Below are positions 1 to 5,468 of a DNA stretch of 5,468 bases, one piece after another. How positions within the stretch are numbered: the first letter of the stretch is position 1; each line of letters opens with the position of its first letter. The position numbers were made by a program, and so were the translations under genes. The stretch comes from Chloroflexota bacterium (GTDB lineage: Bacteria > Chloroflexota > Anaerolineae > B4-G1 > DUEL01): the NCBI GenBank assembly GCA_017743275.1, contig JAGHZG010000142.1:1-5468 (forward strand). Direction: 5' to 3'. The notes under the pieces are model-generated. The model did not search any database, was not told the DNA's origin, and saw only the letters and a list, made by a program, of their open reading frames with translations.

Positions 1-20
1 GTTCTTTTCTGGACCGGAAG

Positions 21-731
21 ATGTCGGACGTTGCATCGGAGACTGCCACAACCCGCCGGGTACTGGCCCTCATCCCGGCCTGGAACGAGGCGCCCCGGAT
101 CGGCCGCATCGTGGAGGGCGCACGAGCCTTTCTCCCCGTCCTGGTGGTAGACGACGGTTCCACCGACGGTACGGCGGAGGTGGCCCGCGCGGCCGGCGCG
201 ACGGTGGTCCAGCACCCCCACAACCAGGGCAAAGGGGCCGCGTTGAAAACCGGCTTCGCCTGGGCGCTGGAACACGGTTACGACGCCGTCCTCACCCTGG
301 ACGCCGACGGTCAGCACGACCCCGCCGAGATTCCCCGGTTCCTGGCGGCGCTGGAGGCGGGGGCCGGGGACCTCATCATCGGGCGGCGACAATTCTCCCG
401 CATGCCCTGGCCGCGCTGGTGGTCCACCCCGTTGGGGACCATCCTGCTTTCGCTGGCGCTGGGCCGCTACATCCCCGACAACCAGAGCGGCTACCGGCTG
501 ATCACCCGCCGGGCGCTGGAAGCGTTCCGCCTGACCAGTACCGGCTTTGAAATGGAAGTGGAGATGATTGCTGAGGCGATTCGGCTGGGATTGCCTATCG
601 GTTGGGTGCCCATCCGTACCATCTACGGCATCGGCAAGCGCAGTTACTTCCACCCCGTCAAAGACACCCTGCGGTTTCTGCGTATGGTGTGGTGGATCGG
701 GAGGAGGCGGCGCACAGAAGCCTGCCGCTAA
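21..731 (+). CDS. Family 2 glycosyltransferase, polyprenyl-phosphate sugar transferase-like
   Basis: A 236-residue GT-A fold glycosyltransferase of family GT2, in the group that includes dolichyl-phosphate mannose synthase and bacterial polyprenyl-phosphate glycosyltransferases. It would move a sugar from a nucleotide-sugar to a lipid phosphate or glycan acceptor at the inner face of the membrane; the exact sugar cannot be read from sequence. Visible motifs are the N-terminal strand LALIPAWNE (residues 15-23), nucleotide-binding DDGSTDGT (44-51), NQGKGAAL (68-75), the metal-binding DXD in LDADGQH (93-99), and QSGYRLI near residue 160. The C-terminus is basic (IGRRRR) with no clear multi-pass membrane domain, so it resembles the short soluble or peripheral forms. 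Similarity starts about residue 14, which fits the ATG at 21. The frame is open to the window edge and the Shine-Dalgarno is weak (GGA at 11-13), so a start further upstream is possible. The upstream neighbour is not visible. Confidence 0.88.
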   Translation: MSDVASETATTRRVLALIPAWNEAPRIGRIVEGARAFLPVLVVDDGSTDGTAEVARAAGATVVQHPHNQGKGAALKTGFAWALEHGYDAVLTLDADGQHDPAEIPRFLAALEAGAGDLIIGRRQFSRMPWPRWWSTPLGTILLSLALGRYIPDNQSGYRLITRRALEAFRLTSTGFEMEVEMIAEAIRLGLPIGWVPIRTIYGIGKRSYFHPVKDTLRFLRMVWWIGRRRRTEACR

Positions 732-750
732 GAACGGCGAGATCTCCTCA

Positions 751-785
751 GGTTGTGGGGGAACCCTTGAATGAACTCCCCAACC
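751..785 (+). terminator. Weak hairpin after the glycosyltransferase, possible terminator
   Basis: GGTTG (751-755) can pair with CAACC (781-785). After a bulged T the stem continues with GGGG (757-760) against TCCC (777-780), leaving a loop of about 16 nt. It lies about 20 nt past the stop codon of the glycosyltransferase, where a terminator would be expected. No run of T follows, so intrinsic termination is doubtful; the structure may only be incidental. Confidence 0.25.
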
Positions 786-787
786 TG

Positions 788-814
788 TTCCGAAAATTCG
801 GAAACTTTTCGGAA
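788..814. repeat. Three TTCGGAA motifs, overlapping palindromes
   Basis: The heptamer TTCGGAA occurs inverted at 788-794 (as TTCCGAA) and direct at 797-803 and 808-814. The first two form a near-perfect palindrome with a 2-nt centre. CCGAAAA (790-796) and TTTTCGG (806-812) can also pair as a 7-bp stem with a 9-nt loop. The two direct copies are 11 bp apart, about one helical turn. This could be an operator or an RNA hairpin; no known regulator is recognised. Confidence 0.4.
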
Positions 815-833
815 TTCTCAGCGGTCCCCTTCA

Positions 834-952
834 GCAACCCGCTACCAGCAACCCACGACCCGCAATCCGCGATTCGCGATCAGCGATTTGGGATAAGCGA
901 TTCGCGATAAGCGATTCGCGATCCGCGATAAGCGATTCGCGATCCGCGATCC
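834..952. repeat. Degenerate 7-bp tandem repeat array, about 17 units
   Basis: The stretch can be divided without a gap into 17 heptamers. The core consensus is GCGATNN, with TTC, TAA and TCC endings dominating after GCGA. The units from 862 to 952 are well preserved (for example GCGATTC, GCGATAA, GCGATCC). The four from 834 to 861 (GCAACCC, GCTACCA, GCAACCC, ACGACCC) are decayed. The blocks 904-924 and 925-945 are an exact 21-bp, three-unit duplication, evidence of recent expansion. The array ends five bases before the -35 element of the nrdR promoter. Because 7 is not a multiple of 3, all frames cycle through the same codons and stay open, which produces spurious long reading frames here. 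It resembles in style the heptanucleotide tandem repeats known from filamentous cyanobacteria (STRR), though the unit sequence differs from any I can name. Confidence 0.85.
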
Positions 953-957
953 ACCAC

Positions 958-985
958 TTGCGCTTATCCCGGAGTGTGGTATAAT
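958..985 (+). promoter_or_regulatory. nrdR-nrdJ promoter, extended -10
   Basis: TTGCGC (958-963) as -35, a 16-bp spacer, and a perfect TATAAT (980-985) as -10, preceded by the extended -10 dinucleotide TG at 977-978. Transcription should start near 991-993, giving a leader of about 78 nt before nrdR. This is the only strong promoter seen upstream of the two nrd genes and probably drives both. Confidence 0.8.
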
Positions 986-997
986 AGCCCCTGTCTC

Positions 998-1013
998 CCC
1001 CCAGATATGGTGT
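998..1013 (+). promoter_or_regulatory. NrdR box 1 (degenerate left half)
   Basis: The right half, ATATGGTGT (1005-1013), matches the 16-bp NrdR box, whose family consensus is roughly ACAC-W-ATATAT-W-GTGT. The left half is C-rich and poor. It is recognised mainly because it lies exactly 31 bp from the well-formed box 2, the three-helical-turn spacing typical of paired NrdR boxes. Confidence 0.65.
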
Positions 1014-1028
1014 TTGATGTAACCCAAA

Positions 1029-1044
1029 ACACCATATATGGTAG
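1029..1044 (+). promoter_or_regulatory. NrdR box 2
   Basis: ACACCATATATGGTAG matches the NrdR box and contains a perfect 12-bp palindrome, ACCATATATGGT (1031-1042). It lies in the transcribed leader of nrdR, about 40 nt after the predicted transcription start and 25 nt before the start codon. NrdR bound to both boxes would block RNA polymerase just downstream of the promoter, giving autoregulation of nrdR and repression of nrdJ. Confidence 0.8.
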
Positions 1045-1056
1045 CAAGTTCCCCCC

Positions 1057-1065
1057 AGAAAGGAG
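1057..1065 (+). promoter_or_regulatory. Ribosome binding site of nrdR
   Basis: AGAAAGGAG ends four bases before the ATG at 1070. This decides the start: the frame is open further upstream, but earlier starts would lie inside the promoter and NrdR boxes and would precede the conserved MxCPxC N-terminus. Confidence 0.85.
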
Positions 1066-1069
1066 TCCC

Positions 1070-1543
1070 ATGCAGTGTCCCTATTGCAGTGCCCCACGCA
1101 CTCATGTCATCGCCACCGACCACGATGCCCGGGGAATCCGACGGCGCCGGGAGTGTCCCCAGTGCCGGCAGCGGTTCACGACCCTGGAGCGGGCCGTCCT
1201 CACCACGCCGCTGGTGATTAAGCGGGACGGCCGTCGGGAAGAGTTCAGTCGGGAAAAACTACTGGCGGGATTGCGCACCGCCTGCGCCCGCCGGCCTATC
1301 TCCGCCGACGCGCTGGAGCGCCTGGCCGACCGGGTGGAGGAGTACATCCGCCAGACCGGGAGGACCGAGGTCCCCAGCAAGATGATTGGTGACCGGGTCA
1401 TCGCGGAGTTGCGGGAACTGGACCCGGTCTCCTACATTCGCTACGCCATCGTCTACCTGGGGCTGGAGGACCTGGCGGCAGTGCGCGCGGAGATCAACCG
1501 CCTGCTGGAGGGCGAGTCACCCTCATCCAGAGACCTCAGTTGA
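1070..1543 (+). CDS. nrdR: Transcriptional repressor NrdR
   Basis: A 157-residue NrdR, the usual family length of about 150-160. NrdR binds ATP/dATP through its ATP-cone and represses ribonucleotide reductase genes when dATP is high. The N-terminal zinc ribbon has cysteines C3, C6, C29 and C32, with the hallmark run IRRRRECPQC (23-32) followed by RFTTLE (35-40). The ATP-cone begins at PLVIKRDGRREEFSREKL (47-64) and runs to about residue 140, including the typical DPVSYIRYAIVYLGLEDL segment. The C-terminus is a short variable tail. The spacing between the two cysteine pairs is about two residues shorter than in the NrdR proteins I recall, and the usual VxDSR motif is replaced by IATDHDAR. It is followed after 15 bp by nrdJ, so the two are almost certainly co-transcribed. 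Two NrdR boxes in its leader indicate autoregulation. Confidence 0.95.
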   Translation: MQCPYCSAPRTHVIATDHDARGIRRRRECPQCRQRFTTLERAVLTTPLVIKRDGRREEFSREKLLAGLRTACARRPISADALERLADRVEEYIRQTGRTEVPSKMIGDRVIAELRELDPVSYIRYAIVYLGLEDLAAVRAEINRLLEGESPSSRDLS

Positions 1544-1558
1544 TGCGCAGGAGGGACT

Positions 1559-4500
1559 ATGTCGCGGAAAAGATCGCAGGATTCGGTCACGGCCCGTCTT
1601 TCACCCAACGCGCTGGAGGTCCTGAAGCGCCGATATCTGCGCCGGGGGCCCGACGGAAAGCCCGCCGAGACGGTGGAGGGGATGTTCCGCCGGGTGGCGC
1701 ACCACATCGCAGCAGTGGAGACGGCCTGGAACGGGGACGCGCAGGCGGCGGAGGAAATCTTCTATGACCTGCTGACCTCTCTCCGCTTCGTCCCCAACTC
1801 TCCGACGTTCACGGGGGCGGGAACCCCATTGGGGCAACTGGCTGCGTGTTTCGTCCTCCCGGTCAGCGACGACATGGGCCGGCGGGACGACGGCATCTTC
1901 CAGACCCTGCGCAATATGGCCCTCATCCACCAGACCGGCGGCGGGACCGGCTTCTCCTTCTCCCGCCTGCGTCCCAAAGACACCGTCGTCCTCTCCAGCG
2001 GCGGGAAGGCCACCGGCCCGGTCGGCTTCATGCGCGTCTACGACCTGGCCTGCGAGATTGTCAGCCAGGGGGGTACTCGTCGGGGCGCCAATATGGGCGT
2101 CCTCCGCGTGGACCACCCCGACATTGAAGAATTCATCACCTCCAAGACCGACGAGCACGCCATCAACAACTTCAACATCTCCGTCGGCGTCACCGACGCG
2201 TTTATGCGGGCGGTGGAAAACGACGAGGAATGGGAATTGCGTTTCCCCGACGTGCTCCATCCGGCCTACCGCACCTTCAACGGGACGCTGGAGGAAGCGG
2301 AGCGAGCGGGCATCCCGATCCAGGTCTACCGGAAAGTCCGGGCGCGGGACCTCTTTGATAAAATTGTCCGTCAGGCCCACCGCAACGGCGAGCCCGGTAT
2401 TCTCTTCCTGGATGCGATGAACCGCTCCAACCCCTGCCCCCATCTGGGAGCCTACGAGGCCACCAATCCGTGCGTCGCTGGAGATACGTGGGTGGTGACC
2501 GACCGAGGACCGGTACAGGTGGAGCACGTTGTTGGAATCCCGGTTCGGGTTCTGGTCAACGGTCATTTCCATCCCACCTCGGGCGAGGGCTTCTTCTGCA
2601 CCGGGAAGCGGGAGACGCTGGAAATCCGCACCCGACGGGGCTTCCGCCTGACCGTCACCCCGGAGCACCCCCTGCGGGTGGTCACGCGGATAACCCGGTA
2701 TACGCTGGCATCGGAGTGGCGGCGGGCCGGAGACCTGAACGTGGGCGACCGGGTTTTCCTGGGGGAGCACCGGGACGCCACGTGGGGCGGACGCGGAACC
2801 TGGGAGGAGGGCTACCTGCTGGGGCTCCTGGTCGGCGACGGGACCTTTGCCGACAGTCGGGCCGTCATTTCCGTATGGGGAGAAGGGCCGGGCCCCGAGG
2901 CGATTCGCCAGAAGGTAGAATCCATCCTCAGCCACTTTCCCCATCGGGCCGATTTTCAGGGCTTCGCCCGAATCCCGGAGCGAGGCGAGTATCGCCTCCG
3001 CTCCAGGGCTCTTTACAACCTGGCCCGCGCCTATGGCCTCTCTGGGGAGTCTAAAGGCATTACACCGGAGATAGAGCAAACCAGCAGCGACTTCCATATG
3101 GGTTTCCTCTGCGGCCTCTTTGACACGGACGGGACCGTTCTCGGAAGCCAGCGGAAGGGCCTCTCGGTCCGCCTGGCCCAGTCCGACCTCTCCATGTTGG
3201 AAGCGGTACAGCGGATGCTCCACCGGCTGGGCATCGTCTCCACCATCTACCGGAACCGGCGGAAAGGGAGAACTTCTCTGCTTCCGGACAGCAAGGGCGG
3301 TGTACGGCTATACCCGGTCCGCCCTCAGCATGAACTGGTCATCAGCGGGGAAAATCTGGCCTGGTTCGCCCAGCGGGTCGGCTTCGTCCACGAAGAGAAA
3401 GCCGCCCGGCTGCGCCAGGGTCTGGAAACCTACCGTCGGCGGATGAACCGGGAGCGGTTTGTGGACGAAATCGTCGCGATAGAGCCGCGCGGCCGGACCC
3501 GGGTGTACGACGCGCGGGTGCCCGGCGTCCACGCCTTTGACGCCAACGGCTTCTACGTCCACAACTGCGGCGAACAACCCCTGCTCCCCTACGAGAACTG
3601 CTGTTTGGGTTCCATCAACCTGGCCCGGCATGTCGTGCAGGCCGATGGCAGCGCCCGCATAGACTGGGACCTTCTCCGGCAGACGGTGGAACAGGCCGTC
3701 CGCTTCCTGGACGACGTGGTGGATGCCAACGCCTACGTTCCCGCCATCCCCCAACTGAAAGAGGCGGCCCAGCGTACCCGCCGCATCGGTCTGGGCATTA
3801 TGGCCCTGGGCGACGTGATGTACATGCTGGGCGTCCGCTACGGCAGCGAGGAGGCGCAGGAACTGGCCTCGCAGATGATGGAATTCATCCGCTACCACGC
3901 GATGCGGGCCAGCATCGCGCTGGCCCGGGAGCGGGGCCCCTTCCCGGCCATCCGGGGGAGCGTCTACGACCCCGAAGACCTGCGCTGGACCCCGCCAATC
4001 CCGCTGGTCCCCTACACCCGTCTGGAGAAGTGGGGACGGCCCCCGCTGGACTGGGGGGAGGTTCTGGACGGCATCCGTCGGTACGGCATCCGCAACGCGG
4101 CCCAACTGACCATCGCGCCAACCGGCACCATCGCCACTATCGCAGGCTGCGAGGCGTACGGCTGCGAACCCGTCTACGCTCTGGCCTACACCCGCAAGGT
4201 CCACGACGAGGGGCGGGAGATAGAACTCCGCTACGTCAGCCCCCTCTTCCTGCAGGCCCTGGAACGGGCGGGGATAGACGAACCGACCCGGGAGAAAATC
4301 CTGGAACAGGTCCTTTACACGGGCAGTTGCCAGGACGTCCCGGAGGTGCCGCCGGAAATCCGCCACGTCTTTGTAGTGGCCGGGGACATCCCGGAAGAGG
4401 AGCACGTGCGGATGCAGGCGGCGCTGCAGGCGTTTGTGGATGCGGCGATCTCCAAGACTATCAACTTCCCCGCTGACGCCACCCCCGAAGATGTGGCCCG

Positions 4501-5149
4501 CGCCTACATACTGGCCTGGAAACTGGGTTGCAAGGGGCTGACCGTCTATGTGACCGGCTCCCGGGAGAAGGTGGTCCTGGAAACAGAAGCGGTCCGGAAG
4601 GCCCGCGAGGCCCAGGCTGGAGCGCCGGTCGGAACGCCCCCGACCGCTCCCCCGCTGATGCCCGTCCGACCACGCCCTCACGTCCTGCAGGGGCAGACCT
4701 ATCGCATCAATACCCCCCTTGGGACGGCCTATGTCACCGTGAATTGTAATGGGGAGGGGGAGCCCTTTGAGGTCTTCCTGAACGTGGGCAAGGCCGGGTC
4801 GGATACGGCGGCGGTGGCGGAGGCGATTGGACGGCTCATCTCCCTGATTCTGCGGGTACCCTCTCCCCTTCCAGCCCGGCGCCGTCTCCAACAGGTGGTG
4901 AAGCAACTGCGGGGAATTGGGGGCGGCCGTCCCACCGGCTTCGGGCGGGACCGGGTGCAATCCCTGCCCGACGGCGTCGCTCAGGTGCTGGCGGAGTTTC
5001 TGGGGCTGGCGGCTCCTCCGGAACAACCGGCCGCGGCCCAACTCCCGCTGTTCCCTCTGGGCGACCTCTGCCCCGAATGCGGCCACGCGACGCTGGTGAA
5101 TGAGGAAGGATGTCGCCGCTGCTATACCTGTGGGTACTCCGAGTGCTGA
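1559..5149 (+). CDS. nrdJ: Class II adenosylcobalamin-dependent ribonucleotide reductase, intein-containing precursor
   Basis: A 1196-residue precursor; removing the intein (residues 305-669) leaves an 831-residue enzyme, normal for NrdJ. It reduces ribonucleotides (probably diphosphates) to deoxyribonucleotides using a thiyl radical generated from coenzyme B12. Visible landmarks are the redox-active C97 (LAACFVLPV), [15 protein letters not shown] (123-137), [13 protein letters not shown] (146-158), [12 protein letters not shown] (169-180), and catalytic N303-P304 joined after splicing to C670-G671-E672 (NPCGEQPL). C681 is the second redox cysteine (PYENCC), and [11 protein letters not shown] (853-863) is the phosphate-binding loop. 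A proline-rich linker leads to a TSCPD-type domain (about 1040-1140, [10 protein letters not shown]). The C-terminal zinc-ribbon/redox tail has C1171, C1174, C1185, C1188, C1191 and C1196. There is no N-terminal ATP-cone. The start is set by AGGAGGG at 1549-1555. There is no nrdA/nrdB partner, as expected for class II. It is expected to be under NrdR control. Confidence 0.96.
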   Translation: MSRKRSQDSVTARLSPNALEVLKRRYLRRGPDGKPAETVEGMFRRVAHHIAAVETAWNGDAQAAEEIFYDLLTSLRFVPNSPTFTGAGTPLGQLAACFVLPVSDDMGRRDDGIFQTLRNMALIHQTGGGTGFSFSRLRPKDTVVLSSGGKATGPVGFMRVYDLACEIVSQGGTRRGANMGVLRVDHPDIEEFITSKTDEHAINNFNISVGVTDAFMRAVENDEEWELRFPDVLHPAYRTFNGTLEEAERAGIPIQVYRKVRARDLFDKIVRQAHRNGEPGILFLDAMNRSNPCPHLGAYEATNPCVAGDTWVVTDRGPVQVEHVVGIPVRVLVNGHFHPTSGEGFFCTGKRETLEIRTRRGFRLTVTPEHPLRVVTRITRYTLASEWRRAGDLNVGDRVFLGEHRDATWGGRGTWEEGYLLGLLVGDGTFADSRAVISVWGEGPGPEAIRQKVESILSHFPHRADFQGFARIPERGEYRLRSRALYNLARAYGLSGESKGITPEIEQTSSDFHMGFLCGLFDTDGTVLGSQRKGLSVRLAQSDLSMLEAVQRMLHRLGIVSTIYRNRRKGRTSLLPDSKGGVRLYPVRPQHELVISGENLAWFAQRVGFVHEEKAARLRQGLETYRRRMNRERFVDEIVAIEPRGRTRVYDARVPGVHAFDANGFYVHNCGEQPLLPYENCCLGSINLARHVVQADGSARIDWDLLRQTVEQAVRFLDDVVDANAYVPAIPQLKEAAQRTRRIGLGIMALGDVMYMLGVRYGSEEAQELASQMMEFIRYHAMRASIALARERGPFPAIRGSVYDPEDLRWTPPIPLVPYTRLEKWGRPPLDWGEVLDGIRRYGIRNAAQLTIAPTGTIATIAGCEAYGCEPVYALAYTRKVHDEGREIELRYVSPLFLQALERAGIDEPTREKILEQVLYTGSCQDVPEVPPEIRHVFVVAGDIPEEEHVRMQAALQAFVDAAISKTINFPADATPEDVARAYILAWKLGCKGLTVYVTGSREKVVLETEAVRKAREAQAGAPVGTPPTAPPLMPVRPRPHVLQGQTYRINTPLGTAYVTVNCNGEGEPFEVFLNVGKAGSDTAAVAEAIGRLISLILRVPSPLPARRRLQQVVKQLRGIGGGRPTGFGRDRVQSLPDGVAQVLAEFLGLAAPPEQPAAAQLPLFPLGDLCPECGHATLVNEEGCRRCYTCGYSEC
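2471..3565 (+). mobile_element. Intein with LAGLIDADG homing endonuclease inside nrdJ
   Basis: A 365-residue in-frame protein intron (precursor residues 305-669), splitting NP|CGEQPL of NrdJ. Splicing residues are all present: Cys1 in CVAGDTWV (block A), T367-x-x-H370 in TVTPEHPL (block B), block [22 protein letters not shown] with H658, penultimate H668, terminal N669, and the +1 nucleophile C670. The endonuclease domain has both dodecapeptide motifs, [12 protein letters not shown] (419-430, acidic D427) and [12 protein letters not shown] (516-527, acidic D524), so it is probably able to cut inteinless nrdJ alleles and spread by homing. The reading frame is uninterrupted and the base composition does not visibly differ from the flanking exteins (not measured). 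Boundaries come from restoring the conserved NPCGEQPL sequence and are exact to the residue. Confidence 0.95.
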
Positions 5150-5151
5150 CT

Positions 5152-5171
5152 GGAACAGGAAACAGGAAACC
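5152..5171. repeat. Short GGAAACA tandem repeat
   Basis: GGAACA, GGAAACA and GGAAACC follow each other directly after the nrdJ stop codon and abut the left end of the 142-bp inverted-repeat element. GGAAAC recurs at 5316-5321 just beyond the right end of that element. Confidence 0.5.
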
Positions 5172-5313
5172 AGGGCTTATCAACGCTCTAACGAAGATGC
5201 TCGTAGTAAGCCCCGAAGCGAAGCGGAGTGGCGTCCAAAAGGCTCGGAACGGCACTCCGCTGGCGCTCCGTGCCTGACTACGAACGAAAAATATTAGAGC
5301 GCTGATAAGCCCT
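5172..5313. repeat. 142-bp element with 20-bp terminal inverted repeats, MITE-like
   Basis: The left end (5172-5191, starting AGGGCTTATC) and right end (5294-5313, ending GATAAGCCCT) are inverted repeats with 19 of 20 bases paired. Inside are nested arms: TCGTAGT (5201-5207) with ACTACGA (5277-5283), and GCGGAGTG (5223-5230) with CACTCCGC (5253-5260). GGCAC (5251-5255) with GTGCC (5270-5274) is an alternative small stem. It has no convincing coding capacity. The size, terminal repeats and lack of a gene fit a miniature inverted-repeat transposable element or a REP-type palindromic repeat. As RNA it would fold into one long stem directly after nrdJ and could stabilise or end that transcript, although no T-run follows. 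A target-site duplication is not clear. Confidence 0.7.
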
Positions 5314-5330
5314 GCGGAAACAGCGCGCAC

Positions 5331-5358
5331 TTGACGATAGGGGGCTTTGTGGTAAAAT
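5331..5358 (+). promoter_or_regulatory. Promoter reading out of the window, extended -10
   Basis: TTGACG (5331-5336) as -35, a 16-bp spacer, and TAAAAT (5353-5358) as -10, with extended -10 TG at 5350-5351. Geometry and the surrounding TGTGGTAWAATA are the same as in the nrdR promoter. Transcription would start near 5364-5366. The gene it serves lies beyond the right edge. Confidence 0.7.
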
Positions 5359-5385
5359 ACATATATGAGTCCACTGCAAAAACTC

Positions 5386-5455
5386 ATCGCAGAGAACGCA
5401 GAGAGCGCAGAGGTTTTCTTTAATATTGCTCTGCGTACTCTGCGATCTCTGCGAT
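5386..5455. repeat. CGCAGAG-unit inverted repeat, long hairpin
   Basis: The left arm (5386-5412) has three CGCAGAG units starting at 5388, 5397 and 5406, exactly 9 nt apart. The right arm (5429-5455) has three CTCTGCG units starting at 5429, 5438 and 5447. The arms pair over 24 of 27 positions around an AT-rich 16-nt loop; all mismatches fall in the 2-nt spacers between units. The pattern resembles dispersed CGCAGAG-type intergenic repeats I associate with environmental bacterial genomes, from memory and not checked. It sits just after the predicted transcription start of the downstream promoter, so it would be in that gene's leader RNA or end an early transcript. Confidence 0.8.
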
Positions 5456-5468
5456 AAAGAACCCTTTT

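Noticed and set aside
834..952. CRISPR array
   Set aside because: The units are 7 bp with no spacers; it is a simple tandem repeat.
974..1069. Upstream start for nrdR at GTG 974
   Set aside because: It would place the -10 element and both NrdR boxes inside the gene. The ATG at 1070 has a strong ribosome binding site and matches the family N-terminus.
986..1069. Cobalamin riboswitch in the leader of a B12-dependent enzyme operon
   Set aside because: The leader is only about 78 nt, far shorter than a cobalamin riboswitch, and is occupied by NrdR boxes; no B12-box-like sequence was seen.
831..1123. Two - strand frames across the heptamer array with repeated ADRESLI-like residues
   Set aside because: The 7-bp repeat reads as a 7-residue repeat in every frame without stops, and the frames also run through the nrdR promoter and NrdR boxes. 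They are a by-product of the repeat.
1601..3223. 540-codon open frame on the - strand
   Set aside because: It is antisense to nrdJ, has no recognisable domain, and shows the composition expected from the complement of GC-rich coding DNA.
3308..5086. 592-codon open frame on the - strand
   Set aside because: Also an antisense shadow of nrdJ; no motifs, and both real catalytic motifs are on the + strand.
5100..5297. 65-codon + strand frame overlapping the end of nrdJ
   Set aside because: It runs into the 142-bp palindromic element, has no motifs and no ribosome binding site.
5172..5313. Rho-independent terminator of nrdJ
   Set aside because: The stem is long and imperfect with a 102-nt interior and no T-run after it; a repeat element is the better description, although it may still affect transcript ends.
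5365..5457. 30-codon + strand frame starting at the predicted transcription start (possible leaderless micro-protein)
   Set aside because: The ATG is at the right place for a leaderless mRNA, but the codons are nearly all the CGCAGAG hairpin. The 9-nt period keeps the frame open trivially.

Overview
The window looks like a piece of a GC-rich bacterial chromosome. The co-directional genes, the sigma70-type promoters with extended -10 elements and the repeat-filled intergenic spaces remind me of Chloroflexota (Anaerolineae-like lineages). That placement is an inference from style and protein flavour, not something the sequence proves. All recognisable genes are on the + strand.

Layout: (1) 21-731, a soluble family 2 glycosyltransferase of the dolichol/polyprenyl-phosphate sugar transferase type. 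(2) 732-957, a gene-free spacer holding a weak hairpin, three TTCGGAA motifs and a 119-bp array of degenerate 7-bp repeats that stops five bases before the next promoter. (3) 958-1044, a strong promoter (TTGCGC / TGG-TATAAT) followed by two NrdR boxes exactly 31 bp apart. (4) 1070-1543 nrdR and 1559-5149 nrdJ, a two-gene operon with a 15-bp gap. (5) 5150-5468, a gene-free tail holding a 142-bp element with 20-bp terminal inverted repeats, a second extended -10 promoter firing out of the window, and a hairpin element built from CGCAGAG units on a 9-nt period.

Biology: nrdJ encodes a class II (adenosylcobalamin-dependent) ribonucleotide reductase, which makes deoxyribonucleotides for DNA synthesis. 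NrdR is the nucleotide-sensing repressor of ribonucleotide reductase genes. It sits in the same transcript and carries its own binding sites in the leader, so the operon is probably feedback controlled by dNTP/ATP levels.

The most striking feature is a 365-residue intein with an apparently intact LAGLIDADG homing endonuclease. It interrupts the catalytic NPCGEQPL motif of NrdJ immediately before the thiyl-radical cysteine. The cysteine that completes splicing should therefore be the same residue that does catalysis, and the enzyme cannot be active until the intein is removed. I found no clearly unknown multi-gene system. The less explained material is the three unrelated intergenic repeat structures.
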